In this document: positions 7,076 through 15,224 of the stretch, piece after piece
Layout: every line of letters begins with the position of its first letter
Numbering within the stretch: position 1 is the first letter of the stretch
Source of the DNA: an uncultured Lachnospiraceae bacterium
GTDB taxonomy: Bacteria; Bacillota; Clostridia; Lachnospirales; Lachnospiraceae
DNA length: 64,000 bases
Assembly (NCBI GenBank): GCA_947629865.1
Contig: CANRFJ010000016.1
Span: 1 to 64,000 of the forward strand
Direction of reading: 5' to 3'
Program-made: the position numbers and the translations under genes
Notes under the pieces: generated by a model
The model's database searches: none
What the model saw: the letters and a program-made list of their open reading frames with translations, nothing else
What the model was told of the DNA's origin: nothing

Positions 7076-7144
7076 GGAGTGTGCCCTGCTAAGTCAATTT
7101 AGATAAGGACTAAACGCCAAGGGGTTCAAATCCCCTGCACTCCA
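7076..7144 (+). tRNA. tRNA-like element, probably degenerate
   Basis: The 3' part is clearly tRNA-like: T arm with 5-bp stem around TTCAAAT (7120-7136), acceptor 3' strand GCACTCC plus A (7137-7144). The 5' strand GGAGTGT (7076-7082) pairs with it, one G-U. Only 69 nt separate the ends and no normal D arm with a GG pair can be drawn. Two readings are possible: a short cloverleaf whose TTTAG/CTAAA stem closes a loop with AAG as anticodon, or a tRNA-Ser(GCU)-like gene that has lost its D arm, with CTGCTAA as anticodon loop and TTTAG/CTAAA as the long variable arm. No CCA is encoded. It may be a relic of an integration site. A terminator follows at once. Confidence 0.35.
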
Positions 7145-7151
7145 TTTAAGT

Positions 7152-7180
7152 AGGCTGCTTGCAAAGGCAGCCTTTTCTTA
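7152..7180 (+). terminator. Terminator after the tRNA-like element
   Basis: AGGCTGC (7152-7158) pairs perfectly with GCAGCCT (7167-7173); TTTCTTA follows. The position, a few bases after the tRNA-like 3' end, shows the element is or was a transcribed unit. Confidence 0.8.
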
Positions 7181-7241
7181 GAGGGGTAAAATATATTTTT
7201 GTAGTTATAAAGGAAAATAATTATGAAAGGATGTGATTCTC

Positions 7242-7910
7242 ATGCCAGGATTTCAATGTCCATATTGTTCCATGATGAGCCCCAAGACAAATGATACCTT
7301 CCGAACGAGAGTGCCATCTTTTGAGAGTGACACTCCTTATGTGGGAAGTTACTATGATTCGGCGTGTGAGCTTTCTTTTTTCTATTGTCCTAATTGTCAT
7401 CAGTACACCATTAGCGTGGAGGGCAAGGGCGAGAAAGTAAAGAATCTTAAAATGAATATCCGACCGCAATCCTTTGCGAAGCAGTATCCGGAGTATATAC
7501 CTGCCGCGATCCGGCAGGACTATGAAGAAGCCTGTGCCATTGTTGATCTGAGTCCAAAAGCCTCGGCGACTCTGTCGCGACGTTGTTTACAGGGAATGAT
7601 ACGGGATTTCTGGGGGATTAACGAATCAAATCTCCACAAGGCAATCGAAGCCCTGAAGGGAAAGGTGCCGGATATTCAGTGGCGGGTGATTGATGGAGTC
7701 AGGAAAATAGGTAATATTGGCGCACACATGGAAAAAGATATTAATCTTATTGTAGACATCGAACCAAGCGAAAGCGAAAAACTTTTGAAGCTCATTGAGC
7801 ACTTGTTGGAACAGTGGTACATAAGCCGCCATGAGCAGCAAAGACTTTACAACGATATAATTGAAATGGATGAAAATATGCAATCGGAGAGGAGAGAAGG
7901 AGAGCGCTAA
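7242..7910 (+). CDS. DUF4145 domain-containing protein (zinc ribbon plus HEPN-like)
   Basis: A 222-residue protein. The N-terminus has two Cys pairs, CPYC (residues 5-8) and CPNC (about 52-55), which can bind zinc. The C-terminal half is helical with LSPKASATLSRRCLQGMI and IRKIGNIGAHME-like text (VRKIGNIGAHMEK), typical of DUF4145, a HEPN-related domain found in restriction and other defence loci or as stand-alone proteins. I prefer ATG 7242 to the GTG at 7233, since AAAGGA abuts the GTG. It lies at the right end of the defence island. Molecular role unknown. Confidence 0.8.
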   Translation: MPGFQCPYCSMMSPKTNDTFRTRVPSFESDTPYVGSYYDSACELSFFYCPNCHQYTISVEGKGEKVKNLKMNIRPQSFAKQYPEYIPAAIRQDYEEACAIVDLSPKASATLSRRCLQGMIRDFWGINESNLHKAIEALKGKVPDIQWRVIDGVRKIGNIGAHMEKDINLIVDIEPSESEKLLKLIEHLLEQWYISRHEQQRLYNDIIEMDENMQSERREGER

Positions 7911-7921
7911 AAGGAGTGTTA

Positions 7922-7950
7922 TTGATTTTCGATAGTTGCTATGATATAAT
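7922..7950 (+). promoter_or_regulatory. Sigma-A promoter of the cstA gene
   Basis: TTGATT (7922-7927), 17 bp, TATAAT (7945-7950), 99 bp before the start codon. The leader holds a possible AGCC/GGCT pairing but no riboswitch that I recognise. Confidence 0.7.
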
Positions 7951-8049
7951 TTGTTGTTGGAATTTATTAAAATAATTACTGCTCAAGCCACAAAGAAACA
8001 CTTTTAACGTGCTGCGGGCTATGAAGGCAAAAACCAGGGAGGTCTGTAA

Positions 8050-9483
8050 ATGATTACTTTTATAATTGGTTTACTGTTGCTTTTAATTGGCGGTGCGGTT
8101 TACGGCGCTGTTTGTCAGCGAATCTTCAAGCCGGATGATAGAAAAACCCCCGCCGTAAGATTGAATGACGGCGTTGATTACGTTCCGATGAAGAAATGGA
8201 AAAACAGCCTGATACAGCTTTTGAATATCGCGGGGACAGGGCCTATTCTCGGGCCGATACAGGGTATTCTTTTTGGGCCTATTGCATTTATTACAATACC
8301 GATAGGCTGTGTTATCGGTGGGGCGTTCCATGACTATATGAGCGGAATGATCTCGCTCAGGAACGACGGCGCCCAGATGCCGCTGCTTATACGAAAGTAT
8401 ATAGGCAAGCATATGTATCTTATATACAATATTTTCGTCTGCCTTTTAATGCTGCTTGTCGGCGCAGTTTTCATATACACGCCCGGCGATTTATTCGTTA
8501 CCCAGATATTAAATACAGACAATGGCATTTCAAGCCCGATTATATGGATAGTCTACGGTGCAATTTTTGCTTATTACATTGTTGCGACTCTCTTTCCCAT
8601 TGACAAAATCATAGGCAGAGTATACCCGATTTTCGGCGGTATTCTTATTTTGTCTGCAATAGGCGTATTTATAGGTCTGTTTGTAAACGGCTATCCGCTT
8701 GACGAGCTGTGGAATGTAGGCGTTTCCGGCGTACACCCCAAGGGGCTTCATTTTATACCGATATTCTTTGTAACCGTCGCCTGCGGAATCGTTTCGGGCT
8801 TTCACTCCACGCAGTCAACCCTGATTTCGCGCACGATGGCGCATGAAAAAGAGGGGCGCATGACATTTTACAATATGATGATACTTGAGGGATTTATAGC
8901 CATGATTTGGGCGGCTGCGGCTATGGGAGTTATGAATCTCGGTCTTGCCGGAGCCGATACGTCGGCTACTAACGTAGTCGGCATCGTTGCCACTAATTTA
9001 TTGGGCCCCATCGGCGGGATAATCGCGATAACCGGAGTCATAATACTGCCTATCACATCGGGCGACACGGCGTTGAGATCGCTTCGTCTTATGACATCCG
9101 ATGCGCTGCACATTGATCAGTCGAAAAAGCGCAATCGGCTGCTCGTATCGCTCGCAATATTTTTGGTAGTCGCCGTCCTGCTGGTATTTTCAAAAATGAA
9201 CGCTGATGGCTTCAATATACTGTGGCGGTATTTTGCATGGGCAAATCAGACTATTGCCGTATTTGCGTTCGCCATGATTGCGATTTATATGATAAAGCAC
9301 AAGCAGCCGTTTCTTTTGTCGCTTATCCCCGGAATGTTTTATATGTTCATTATATCGAGCTTTATATTGAACGCCGAAATCGGATTCAATCTGCCGTGGA
9401 TAGTAAGCTATATAATCGGGGGCATTTTAACAGTCGCATATGGGGCGGCGGTTATAATATTTGGAAAGAAGCGCGCAGAATGA
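8050..9483 (+). CDS. cstA: CstA-family peptide/pyruvate transporter (carbon starvation protein)
   Basis: A 477-residue integral membrane protein of the CstA family, with about 12-14 hydrophobic helices. Family signs are IAGTGPILGPIQGILFGP, the following IPIGCVIGGAFHDYMSG, HSTQSTLISR and ITSGDTALRSLRL. CstA proteins import peptides or pyruvate during carbon limitation; this is the short form common in Clostridia (the enterobacterial form is about 700 residues). A GGGAGG lies 10 bp before the ATG. Codon use (many ATA, TTT, AAG-poor stretches) differs from the host genes right of 9487, which suggests acquisition. It ends only 3 bp from the stop of the convergent permease gene. Confidence 0.92.
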   Translation: MITFIIGLLLLLIGGAVYGAVCQRIFKPDDRKTPAVRLNDGVDYVPMKKWKNSLIQLLNIAGTGPILGPIQGILFGPIAFITIPIGCVIGGAFHDYMSGMISLRNDGAQMPLLIRKYIGKHMYLIYNIFVCLLMLLVGAVFIYTPGDLFVTQILNTDNGISSPIIWIVYGAIFAYYIVATLFPIDKIIGRVYPIFGGILILSAIGVFIGLFVNGYPLDELWNVGVSGVHPKGLHFIPIFFVTVACGIVSGFHSTQSTLISRTMAHEKEGRMTFYNMMILEGFIAMIWAAAAMGVMNLGLAGADTSATNVVGIVATNLLGPIGGIIAITGVIILPITSGDTALRSLRLMTSDALHIDQSKKRNRLLVSLAIFLVVAVLLVFSKMNADGFNILWRYFAWANQTIAVFAFAMIAIYMIKHKQPFLLSLIPGMFYMFIISSFILNAEIGFNLPWIVSYIIGGILTVAYGAAVIIFGKKRAE

Positions 9484-9486
9484 TTA

Positions 9487-10545
9487 TTATGGGCACACAC
9501 AGTGCACAGCAATCAGGCACACCAGAAATATCACGTTGTACAAGGTGAATCGGGCCACATATTTTCCCTTTTGGGCGCCCTGCGTCTTCCCGTAATATTC
9601 CAGGGAAATGACGCTTGCCATGGAAGCGATCAGCGTACCCAGGCCGCCCACATTGACGCCCGTCAGCAGCTCTGCGCCATTGGAAGTAAATTTTGAGAGA
9701 ATGATGGCGGTAGGGACATTGCTCAGAAGCTGGCTCAGCGCAACTCCGGCAAAAAATTCATTTCCCGATACGAGGGCTTGCAGGTGTTGACCGATCCACG
9801 ATATGTCGGCGAGATTTCCCACTACCACAAACAGCACGACAAATTTTCCCAGCAGGGCATAATTTACCGCGCGGAAAAGTCTCCGGTTGGCTGCCGCCAG
9901 CCCCACCGCCACAACGGCCAGCATGATTCCGTAGTGTATGACGTCCATTACCGCGCAAATACAGATTAGAAAAAGAAACAGGTAGACTGCCGTGAGGTAT
10001 TTCCTTTTTCCGGCGGCTCCGGTTTCTTTTTGTGCGAAGGTTTTGCGGACATGAACCGCAGCCTTGCCCTGCGCGTCGCACAGGACGAAGACGGCCAGCA
10101 GCGCTGCCGAGGCCAGGGCATATGGAAGAACCGCCCGAGTGAAGGACGGCAGGCCCAGGTGATAGTGTTGATACAGATATACATTTTGCGGGTTTCCAAT
10201 AGGAGTCAGCATACTTCCCAAATTGGCGGCAATGGTCTCCAGGACGATTACTTTTATCAGTTTGTCGCTCCGGCCCACCGTGTGAAATACCTGTATGGTA
10301 AAGGGAACCATGATGATCAGTCCTACGTCGTTGGTGACAAGCATACTCAGAAAAAAGATCGACATGACGACGGACATCATGAGCAGGCGGAGAGTGCTCG
10401 CTTTTTGTATCAGGCGGGAAGCTATTCTGTCAAAATACCCCAGACTGTCAAAGCCCGCCACTACCGCCATGAGGCAAAACAAAATTGCCAGTGTGCCAAT
10501 GTCTATCTTATCTATTATATATCTGTAAACAAACAATTCTTTCAT
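9487..10545 (-). CDS. SLC13/ArsB-NhaD-type anion permease
   Basis: A 352-residue permease of the ion transporter superfamily. About 9-10 hydrophobic helices are visible; the signature VTNDVGLIIMVPFTI and NLGSMLTPIGNPQN match CitT/ArsB-type proteins, and LSNVPTAIILSKF near the C-terminus is the second half-repeat. The open frame extends upstream to 10731 but I start at ATG 10545 (KELFVYRY), which has GGGGA six bases before it and a promoter further up. At 352 residues it is shorter than most relatives (400-450), so it may lack one or two helices at the start. Substrate (citrate, arsenite, other anion) cannot be told. Confidence 0.82.
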   Translation of the reverse strand: MKELFVYRYIIDKIDIGTLAILFCLMAVVAGFDSLGYFDRIASRLIQKASTLRLLMMSVVMSIFFLSMLVTNDVGLIIMVPFTIQVFHTVGRSDKLIKVIVLETIAANLGSMLTPIGNPQNVYLYQHYHLGLPSFTRAVLPYALASAALLAVFVLCDAQGKAAVHVRKTFAQKETGAAGKRKYLTAVYLFLFLICICAVMDVIHYGIMLAVVAVGLAAANRRLFRAVNYALLGKFVVLFVVVGNLADISWIGQHLQALVSGNEFFAGVALSQLLSNVPTAIILSKFTSNGAELLTGVNVGGLGTLIASMASVISLEYYGKTQGAQKGKYVARFTLYNVIFLVCLIAVHCVCP

Positions 10546-10582
10546 AGTATTCCCCGTGCTCCGCAGTATCTTTTGTAAAATC

Positions 10583-10611
10583 ACATTAGCACATTTCCGG
10601 GCGTGAGTCAA
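10583..10611 (-). promoter_or_regulatory. Promoter of the permease gene (minus strand)
   Basis: Read on the minus strand: TTGACT (10611-10606), 17 bp, TAATGT (10588-10583). It is divergent from the promoter at 10626-10654. Confidence 0.5.
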
Positions 10612-10625
10612 TTGGCCGCCGTCCG

Positions 10626-10654
10626 TTGACATGCCGGAACCGACCATGTATAAT
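10626..10654 (+). promoter_or_regulatory. Consensus sigma-A promoter of the Big_2 surface protein gene
   Basis: TTGACA (10626-10631), 17 bp, TATAAT (10649-10654), both boxes perfect, 55 bp before the ATG. Confidence 0.85.
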
Positions 10655-10708
10655 AGTAGTCTGAGACGGGCAATGTCTTGCAGGAGATATAAATAGAGGA
10701 GGATAGTT

Positions 10709-11632
10709 ATGAAAAAAAGATTTGTTATCACATTATTCGCGGTGGTATTGTGTCTGACAGGCGTACTGTCAGATGGCGCTCAGACAGAGGCTGCGAAGAA
10801 AATGAAATTAAGCCGGACAAAACTTTCCCTGAAAAAAGGAAAGTCAAAAACCCTGAAGGTAAAAAATGTAAAAAAGGGACAGAAAATCGTCTGGAAATCA
10901 AGTAAAAAGAAAGTGGCGACGGTTTCTAAAAAGGGAAAAGTAAAGGCAAAAAGAGCCGGCAGGACGGTTATTACCGCAAAGATCAAAAAGAAGACGCTCC
11001 GGTGCAGAGTGACAGTAACGGATAAAAAAGGAGATGCATCAAGGAAGAAGCCGGAGAGAACGCCCGCGCCGGGCTCTGTGGACGCCACACCCACGCCGGG
11101 CCTGACGCCCACGCCCGCGCCGGGCCTGACGCCCATGACGGCGCAGCAGAAGGCAAAAGCGTCCCTGATTGAACACATAATCACCTATGGCAAGGTAAAT
11201 TCCAATGGGGGCAAAGTCATCACGGAGTCCTATGCCGAGGGAACAAACGGGGAGATGGATACCACCTACGGGATTGCATATCAGAGCGAGAAAGACTGTT
11301 TGCAGTTTGTGATGCTGGCCGAGTACCAGGGATCGCAGCTGACTTTGCAAATGATGATTCCGACCAGCGACATCGCCAGTGTGACGCCTCAGTGCGCCTT
11401 TCTGTATGAGAGTTCTGCTTTTGTGGCGGTCGGGACAGTAGATCTGGCGACCTATACGAAGGGCACAGTGACAGATTTTGAGATACAGGCGCTCACAGAG
11501 GATTTGAGCGCCGAATCTGCGGTTGAGTTGGCGGATAGAAGCCTGCAGTTAGCCATGTTGAGGTGGGACAGTATGCTCGCTGAGCGGACGGGCCTGACGA
11601 TGCGGGATATTGGATTTTTGTCATATTCGTAG
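10709..11632 (+). CDS. Secreted Big_2-like (bacterial Ig) protein, unknown C-terminal domain
   Basis: A 307-residue exported protein. Residues 1-28 form a signal peptide. Residues 30-105 are a very Lys-rich Ig-like Big_2 domain (LSLKKGKSKTLKVKNV, then WKSSKKKVATVSKKGKVKAK). A Thr-Pro linker with TPTPGLTPTPAPGLTP follows, then a C-terminal domain of about 165 residues I do not recognise. The same Lys-rich Big_2 module opens the xylanase at 15225 and the protein at 33612. The basic domain probably binds anionic cell-wall polymers and holds the protein at the surface. RBS GGAGGA lies before the ATG; the gene is a single transcription unit from its own promoter. Confidence 0.82.
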   Translation: MKKRFVITLFAVVLCLTGVLSDGAQTEAAKKMKLSRTKLSLKKGKSKTLKVKNVKKGQKIVWKSSKKKVATVSKKGKVKAKRAGRTVITAKIKKKTLRCRVTVTDKKGDASRKKPERTPAPGSVDATPTPGLTPTPAPGLTPMTAQQKAKASLIEHIITYGKVNSNGGKVITESYAEGTNGEMDTTYGIAYQSEKDCLQFVMLAEYQGSQLTLQMMIPTSDIASVTPQCAFLYESSAFVAVGTVDLATYTKGTVTDFEIQALTEDLSAESAVELADRSLQLAMLRWDSMLAERTGLTMRDIGFLSYS

Positions 11633-11728
11633 AAAGAATTAAAAGGCAGGGGTGGGAATAGGGATTTGTGCCGACGCACAGAGTCCTGCTTATGGAATGG
11701 CCGCTGAAGCGGCAGAATGAGAGGAAAT

Positions 11729-13426
11729 ATGAAAAACAGTCAGGAATTAAGAAATCAGCTGCGGCAGATAGACAGAAAGAGCTATCCGGCCTACAAGCAG
11801 TTAAAAGGGATGTATCAGTTCGAGGGATTTGTGCTCGGAATCGACCATGTACAGGGGGATCCCTTTGCGGCGCCCTCCCAGGTCAGCGTTCGGGTGGCCG
11901 GCGCACAGGCCGGTTTTGACGGCGGCCTGTACGATACGCCGGACAAGCGGATTGCGCTGGAGGATCATCTGCTGCGGGAATTTGGCAGACGCCTGAAGGA
12001 TTTTTCCTTTCAGGCCAGAGGCTCCGGCAAGTCGGGGCTGATGTCGGTGAGCCGTCCGGGACAGGAGATTCTGGAGCGCACGGCCTGTCAGATAAATGTG
12101 GACAGCGGCGACATTATCCTGCGTCTGGAGATTGGATTTCCCGCCAATGGGCGCACGGTCAACAGTCGGGAGCTGGAAAAAATCCTCTTTGATTTTCTCC
12201 CCGTGTGCGTGAAAAAGGCGCTGTTTTATCGGGCGTTGGATCCGGAGAGGGTGCGCCGCACGGCGGAGCTGGCGGAGGATCAGACCTGGCTCCGTGAGCA
12301 GCTGCGCAGTCAGGGACTGGTGGCTTTTGTGGCCAATGGAGCTATTCTTCCGAGGGAGTCCGGCGTCAGTTCCCGTCCCATGAAGGGGGCAATACCGTTC
12401 CGCTCACCCAAGGAGATGGAGATAACCATGCAGCTTCCCCACCACGGGGAGATCCGTGGCATGGCGATTCGCCGGGGCGTCACGATGATCGTGGGCGGCG
12501 GCTATCACGGCAAATCCACTCTGCTGAAGGCGCTGGAACTGGGAGTTTACAATCATATTGCCGGGGACGGCAGGGAGTTTGTCGTGACGGACGAGACGGC
12601 CATGAAGCTCAGGGCCGAGGACGGCCGGAGCGTAAAACAGGTGGACATCTCCCTGTTTATCAACAACCTTCCCAATGGGAAGGACACGAAGAAGTTTGAC
12701 ACGGAGGACGCCAGCGGCTCCACTTCCCAGGCGGCCAATGTGGTGGAGGCCATGGAGGCGGGGAGTCGGGTGTTTCTCATCGACGAGGACACCAGCGCCA
12801 CGAATTTTATGATTCGGGACGAATTGATGCAGCGGGTGGTTCATCCGGACGTAGAGCCCATAACCCCCTTTACGCTGCGGGTTAAGGAACTCTATGAAAA
12901 ATACGGCATTTCCACGGTGCTGGTGGCGGGAAGCTCCGGCAGTTACTTCCATGTGTCGGACTGCGTGGTGCAGATGAACCAGTACGAGCCGGTGGAGATC
13001 ACGGCGCTGGCGAAGAAGGAGGCGGAGGCCTTCCCTCTGCCGCTGCGAGGGGCGGATCCGATGGAGGAGCCGGACTTCGGCAGGGTATTCCGCGCAGACA
13101 GAAGGTTCGGGGCGGACGGCAGAGTTAAACTGAAGACGTTTGGCATGGACGGGATCAGTGTGAACAGAGACAACATTGACCTGCGTTATGTGGAGCAGCT
13201 GGCGGACAGCGAGCAGCTCACGGCGCTGGCGCGCCTGATGAAATATATGCGAATGAAGGTATTCGACGGAAAGAAAACTCTCCGTCAGGCGGTGGAGGCT
13301 GCGGTGGAGGCCCTGGGCCAGAAGGGATGGGAGGGCATCTGCGGCGGCGGAGTGCCGGGCAATCTGGCGACGCCTCGCCCCCAGGAGATATTTGCCTGCG
13401 TCAATCGCTGGCGGGAACTGGAATAA
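11729..13426 (+). CDS. ABC-class ATPase (P-loop, PF09818-type)
   Basis: A 565-residue cytosolic ATPase of the so-called ABC_ATPase family. The Walker A variant is GGGYHGKSTLLKALELG, with the family-typical NHIAGDGREFVVTD after it; a Walker B-like VFLIDEDTSATNFMIRD follows. N-terminal KSYPAYKQLKGMY and FGIDHVQGDPFA-like text (LGIDHVQGDPFAAPS) are also diagnostic. There are no membrane segments or partner permease, so despite the name it is not a transporter. The function is not established for the family. ATG 11729 is preferred over 11717 because GAGAGG precedes it. Confidence 0.88.
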   Translation: MKNSQELRNQLRQIDRKSYPAYKQLKGMYQFEGFVLGIDHVQGDPFAAPSQVSVRVAGAQAGFDGGLYDTPDKRIALEDHLLREFGRRLKDFSFQARGSGKSGLMSVSRPGQEILERTACQINVDSGDIILRLEIGFPANGRTVNSRELEKILFDFLPVCVKKALFYRALDPERVRRTAELAEDQTWLREQLRSQGLVAFVANGAILPRESGVSSRPMKGAIPFRSPKEMEITMQLPHHGEIRGMAIRRGVTMIVGGGYHGKSTLLKALELGVYNHIAGDGREFVVTDETAMKLRAEDGRSVKQVDISLFINNLPNGKDTKKFDTEDASGSTSQAANVVEAMEAGSRVFLIDEDTSATNFMIRDELMQRVVHPDVEPITPFTLRVKELYEKYGISTVLVAGSSGSYFHVSDCVVQMNQYEPVEITALAKKEAEAFPLPLRGADPMEEPDFGRVFRADRRFGADGRVKLKTFGMDGISVNRDNIDLRYVEQLADSEQLTALARLMKYMRMKVFDGKKTLRQAVEAAVEALGQKGWEGICGGGVPGNLATPRPQEIFACVNRWRELE

Positions 13427-13457
13427 AAGTAAAATACAGGATTCTTGTTTTTTCTTC

Positions 13458-13486
13458 TTGTATAAATACCTGGATAATGTTATATT
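13458..13486 (+). promoter_or_regulatory. Promoter of the Na/Pi cotransporter gene
   Basis: TTGTAT (13458-13463), 17 bp, TATATT (13481-13486), 63 bp before the start. Confidence 0.55.
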
Positions 13487-13549
13487 TTACAATAGGGAAA
13501 AGTTTTATGAATAGCTACACTGGCACACACAATAAGAGAGGAAATGACA

Positions 13550-15169
13550 ATGACAATATGGAATCTGATCAGCCTGGCAGGTGGTCTGGCGCTGTTTATT
13601 TTTGGCATGAATCTTATGAGCGACGGCCTCAAACTGGTGGCCGGTTCATATTTGAAGAAGATTTTGGAGAAGCTGACGCAGAACCGCTTTGTGGCGATGA
13701 TAGTGGGCGCGGGACTGACCGCCCTCATTCAGAGCTCCAATGCCATGTGCGTCATGGTAGTCGGATTTGTCAACGCCGGAATGATGCAGCTGGAGCGCTC
13801 GGTCGGTATTCTGATGGGAGCCAAGATTGGTACGACTATTACCGGACAGCTCATAGCCTTTAATATCTCGGAGATCGCGCCAGTCATCGCTTTTGCAGGC
13901 GTGGCGGTCACGATGTTTGCCAAGAAGCCGAAGGCAAAAAATGCGGGACAGATCATTGCCAGCCTGGGCGTCCTGTTCATCGGCCTGGGCATGATGAATA
14001 CGGCCATGAAACCGCTGGCGCACGAGCAGTGGTTCCAGAGCATACTCAGTCAATTTTCCAATCCCCTGCTGGGAGTGCTGGTAGGTGTTATTTTCACGGT
14101 TATTATACAGAGCGCCTCTGCGTCTGTGGGCGTTCTGCAGATGATGGTAGTCAGCGGTCTGATGGGCTTCCACCAGGCATTCTACATAATGCTTGGTATG
14201 AATATAGGAGCCAGCGTGGCTCCGGCTCTGGCCTCGATTGGAGCCAGGAAGGACGCCAAGAGGGTGGCGCTCATCGTCGTATTATTTGAGAGCATCGGTA
14301 TGGTGCTGTTTCTGGTGGTGTCGTGGATTTTTCCGGTGGTGCTCGACTGGATCGCGGCGACGGCGCCGGACAATGCGAGTCGGCAGATTGCCAATGCCAA
14401 TACGATATTTAACTGCGTCACGGTTCTCGTCCTCCTGCCCTGCGCCTCTTATCTGGTTCGCATGGCAAAGGCCATAATCCGCGGCGAGGATGAAAAGGAA
14501 GTGGCCGCCCTGCATTATATCGACGAATCCGGTTATCAGTCCGGTACCGTGCTGATTGGGCAGATAGACAAAGAGGTGGGACGGATGCACGGCCTGGTGA
14601 GGCAGAATCTGGAGGCCTCTACCATGATTTACTTCAATGAAAAGACGATTACCGAGGAGGAATTCAACGAGAATGAGGCGGCGGTTGATTTCCTGAACAA
14701 GGAGATTACAGCGGCTCTGATCCGAACCAGTGAGCTCGGCATATCGGAAATCGAGGCCCTCCATGTGGGACATCTGTACCATATCGTGACGGACTTCGAG
14801 AGAATCGGCGACCATGCGGAAAATGTGCTGGGCTATGCCAGACAGATGCATGAGCAGAAGCAGAAGTTCTCCAATAAGGCGCTGAAGGATCTGCGGGAGC
14901 TGACGCAGGCAGTATATAAAATTTTCGATCTGGCCTGTGAGAATTTTGCCAGACCGAGCGATGAACTGTATCATGTCATTCACGATATGGAGGATGATAT
15001 TGACAATATGGTGGACAAGATGCGCAATGGCAATATAAAACGTCTTGGGAAAATGAAATGCGAGGCCACACAGGGGCTGTACTTCAGCGAGATTTTGGTG
15101 GATCTGGAGCGCGTGGCCGATCATGCGATGAACATTGCCCGGGCGGCAAAGAAATCGTATCAGGGTTGA
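13550..15169 (+). CDS. Na/Pi cotransporter family protein with PhoU-like domain
   Basis: A 539-residue sodium/phosphate cotransporter of the NptA/YjbB type. The membrane half (about residues 1-310) carries two inverted Na_Pi_cotrans repeats with QSS and QSA motifs: TALIQSSNAMCVMVVGF and TVIIQSASASVGVLQM. The cytosolic C-terminal half (about 340-535) is helical and PhoU-like, with HLYHIVTDFERIGDHAENV and later VDLERVADHAMN, both PhoU metal-site-like repeats. It imports or exports phosphate driven by sodium. ATG 13550 sits 8 bp after AGAGAGG; the ATG at 13544 is too close to it. It is monocistronic by spacing. Confidence 0.92.
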   Translation: MTIWNLISLAGGLALFIFGMNLMSDGLKLVAGSYLKKILEKLTQNRFVAMIVGAGLTALIQSSNAMCVMVVGFVNAGMMQLERSVGILMGAKIGTTITGQLIAFNISEIAPVIAFAGVAVTMFAKKPKAKNAGQIIASLGVLFIGLGMMNTAMKPLAHEQWFQSILSQFSNPLLGVLVGVIFTVIIQSASASVGVLQMMVVSGLMGFHQAFYIMLGMNIGASVAPALASIGARKDAKRVALIVVLFESIGMVLFLVVSWIFPVVLDWIAATAPDNASRQIANANTIFNCVTVLVLLPCASYLVRMAKAIIRGEDEKEVAALHYIDESGYQSGTVLIGQIDKEVGRMHGLVRQNLEASTMIYFNEKTITEEEFNENEAAVDFLNKEITAALIRTSELGISEIEALHVGHLYHIVTDFERIGDHAENVLGYARQMHEQKQKFSNKALKDLRELTQAVYKIFDLACENFARPSDELYHVIHDMEDDIDNMVDKMRNGNIKRLGKMKCEATQGLYFSEILVDLERVADHAMNIARAAKKSYQG

Positions 15170-15224
15170 GGGGAGAACGGGGAGAGGACAAAAATTTATT
15201 GCAAAATAAATTCGGAGGTGTTTT

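Noticed and set aside
6914-7102. 62-codon open frame downstream of a strong promoter
   Set aside because: No ribosome binding site and it ends inside the tRNA-like element; the protein has no recognisable feature.
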